From: UBA1124 sp963933095
GTDB taxonomy: Bacteria; Pseudomonadota; Gammaproteobacteria; Pseudomonadales; Cellvibrionaceae
Direction of reading: 5' to 3'
DNA length: 33,425 bases
Assembly: GCA_963933095.1 (NCBI GenBank)
Contig: CAWVSV010000017.1
Coordinates: 1-33,425, forward strand
Numbering within the stretch: the first letter of the stretch is position 1; the number at the start of each line of letters is the position of its first letter. Positions 32,462 through 33,425 of this stretch are shown here, piece by piece. The notes below the pieces were generated by a model. That model was not told the origin of the DNA. It worked only from the letters and a program-made list of their open reading frames with translations, and did no database searches. The position numbers and the translations under genes were made by a program.

Positions 32462-33313
32462 ATGTCTGAGTTGAAGTCTGAGTCATCAGAAAATAAAGAT
32501 AAGAATGTTCATAAGCTAGGATCGTCTAGCGATAGCTCTGCGTTTGATGGCAATGTCTTGCCGATTGATGAGCATGTTGAAGAGGTGGTGGGTGAGGATG
32601 GGCGTAAAACGCCGCATAGGGGGATCTATTTATTGCCAAACTTATTTACTACGGCGGCCCTCTTTAGTGGTTTCTATGCGATTATCGCGGGTACCAACGG
32701 TAATTTTGAATACGCCTCTATTGCGATATTTATCGCCATGATCCTTGATGGTCTGGATGGGCGCGTGGCACGCTTAACCAATACTACCAGCGCTTTTGGT
32801 GAGCAGTACGATAGTTTGTCCGACATGGTTTCATTTGGCTTAGCTCCAGCTTTAGTTATTTTTAGTTGGGCGCTGCACGATCTGGGCACGTTCGGTTGGG
32901 TTTGTGCATTTGTTTACGCGGTTTGTGCAGCTCTGCGCTTGGCCCGCTTTAATACGCAGATAGGATCGGTGGATAGTCGTTACTTTATTGGTTTGGCTAG
33001 TCCTGCTGCAGCGGCTATTGTTGCGGGTATTGTCTGGGTGGGTAGTGATGTCTCGATGTCGTTTGAGTTGTCAGTGTTTGCAGCGATAATGACCGTGTTC
33101 GCCGGCCTACTCATGGTTTCAAACTTTAATTACAGCAGTTTTAAGGGTTTGGACTTTAAGGCGCGCGTACCATTCGTGTCCATTTTGGCGGTGGTGTTGA
33201 TTTTGGCTGTGCTGGCTATCGATACTCCTAAGATGCTGTTGATGATTTTTGCTTGTTACGGTTTGTCGGGCCCTGTGTTGTGGTTGTGGCAGAAGTTTGG
33301 TCATAAGGGTTAG
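32462..33313 (+). CDS. pssA: CDP-diacylglycerol-serine O-phosphatidyltransferase PssA
   Basis: From ATG 32462 the protein has 284 residues. A polar N-terminal tail (about 1-55, rich in Ser, Glu and Lys) precedes the CDP-alcohol phosphatidyltransferase core. The signature D-G-x2-A-R-x8-G-x3-D-x3-D runs from Asp99 to Asp121. About seven membrane segments are visible (for example from YLLPNLFTTAALFSGFYAI onward). It makes phosphatidylserine from CDP-diacylglycerol and serine, the precursor of phosphatidylethanolamine, in the inner membrane. This is the integral-membrane (type II) enzyme, not the E. coli phospholipase-D-like type. GGGA lies 5 bases upstream of the ATG. ilvC-pssA adjacency is as in Pseudomonas. 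Confidence 0.94.
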   Translation: MSELKSESSENKDKNVHKLGSSSDSSAFDGNVLPIDEHVEEVVGEDGRKTPHRGIYLLPNLFTTAALFSGFYAIIAGTNGNFEYASIAIFIAMILDGLDGRVARLTNTTSAFGEQYDSLSDMVSFGLAPALVIFSWALHDLGTFGWVCAFVYAVCAALRLARFNTQIGSVDSRYFIGLASPAAAAIVAGIVWVGSDVSMSFELSVFAAIMTVFAGLLMVSNFNYSSFKGLDFKARVPFVSILAVVLILAVLAIDTPKMLLMIFACYGLSGPVLWLWQKFGHKG

Positions 33314-33396
33314 TTGCCATATGTGGTGAGTGGCTGGTTTTTTAGAGGGGTTGTGGGGCTTTTTAGTAGCTGATTATAAATAGCGATAAATAACGC

Positions 33397-33424
33397 TTTA
33401 CAAGTTTCGCCAGCGGCATATAAT
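33397..33424 (+). promoter_or_regulatory. Strong sigma70 promoter at the window end
   Basis: TTTACA (33397-33402), 16 bases, then TATAAT (33419-33424) is near-consensus. An A/T-rich tract (33370-33393) upstream resembles an UP element. A 16-base spacer with an AT-rich upstream tract is common for rRNA and tRNA operons. The gene it drives lies outside the window. Confidence 0.75.
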
Positions 33425-33425
33425 G

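Noticed and set aside
33316..33343. Possible terminator after pssA (GCCAT / GTGGC followed by six T)
   Set aside because: A 5-pair stem with a wobble and a 9-base loop is too weak to support on its own.

Overview
This is a contiguous stretch of gammaproteobacterial core chromosome with one accessory-type block, the type IV pilus tip genes. Gene order ribF-ileS-lspA-fkpB-ispH, then minor pilins and pilY1, then pilR/pilS, bamD, rluD, pgeF and clpB, follows the arrangement known from Pseudomonas aeruginosa. Protein sequences such as IlvC, IlvI and PilR also look Pseudomonas-like. Balanced base composition, a glutamine-dependent NAD synthetase inserted in this order, and a PilY1 carrying what looks like a chitin/cellulose-binding module point to a marine relative of Pseudomonadales/Cellvibrionales. 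The genus cannot be named from the sequence alone. No tRNA, rRNA, CRISPR, intact insertion sequence or phage gene was seen.

Layout. 1-1.5 kb: a minus-strand secreted DUF2780-type protein with a degenerate tandem repeat of its own 3' end, then fklB and a 21-bp-stem terminator. 1.5-7.5 kb: ribF, ileS, lspA, fkpB and ispH on the plus strand with short gaps, closed by a terminator. 7.5-7.9 kb: an AT-rich stretch without a convincing gene. 7.9-16.5 kb: fimT-pilV-pilW-pilX-pilY1-pilE, the pilus tip and initiation complex. 16.5-19.7 kb: a possible 29-codon ORF, pilR and pilS on the minus strand, converging on pilE. 19.75-21.5 kb: nadE, followed by a short copy of its own C-terminal codons and a bidirectional terminator. 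21.5-22.5 kb: bamD (minus). 22.6-27.0 kb: rluD, pgeF and clpB, the last behind a sigma32-like promoter and a leader with two competing hairpins. 27.1-27.5 kb: a DUF4124 protein (minus). 27.5-32.3 kb: the branched-chain amino acid block ilvI-ilvH, ilvY (minus) and ilvC, with ilvY and ilvC divergent as in E. coli. 32.4-33.3 kb: pssA. The window ends exactly on a strong sigma70 promoter pointing out of it.

How the genes work together. PilS-PilR is a membrane sensor kinase and sigma54 activator pair for pilin expression. FimT, PilV, PilW, PilX and PilE are minor pilins that build the priming tip complex carrying PilY1. IlvI-IlvH and IlvC catalyse the first two steps of isoleucine/valine synthesis, and IlvY is the expected acetolactate-responsive activator of ilvC. 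LspA and BamD serve lipoprotein and outer-membrane biogenesis. FklB, FkpB and ClpB are folding factors.

The most unusual observations are the carbohydrate-binding-like domain at the N-terminus of the pilus-tip protein PilY1, the short 3'-end echoes downstream of nadE and the DUF2780 gene, the mutually exclusive hairpins over the clpB ribosome-binding site, and a translationally coupled mini-ORF after pilR. All are read by eye without database searches.
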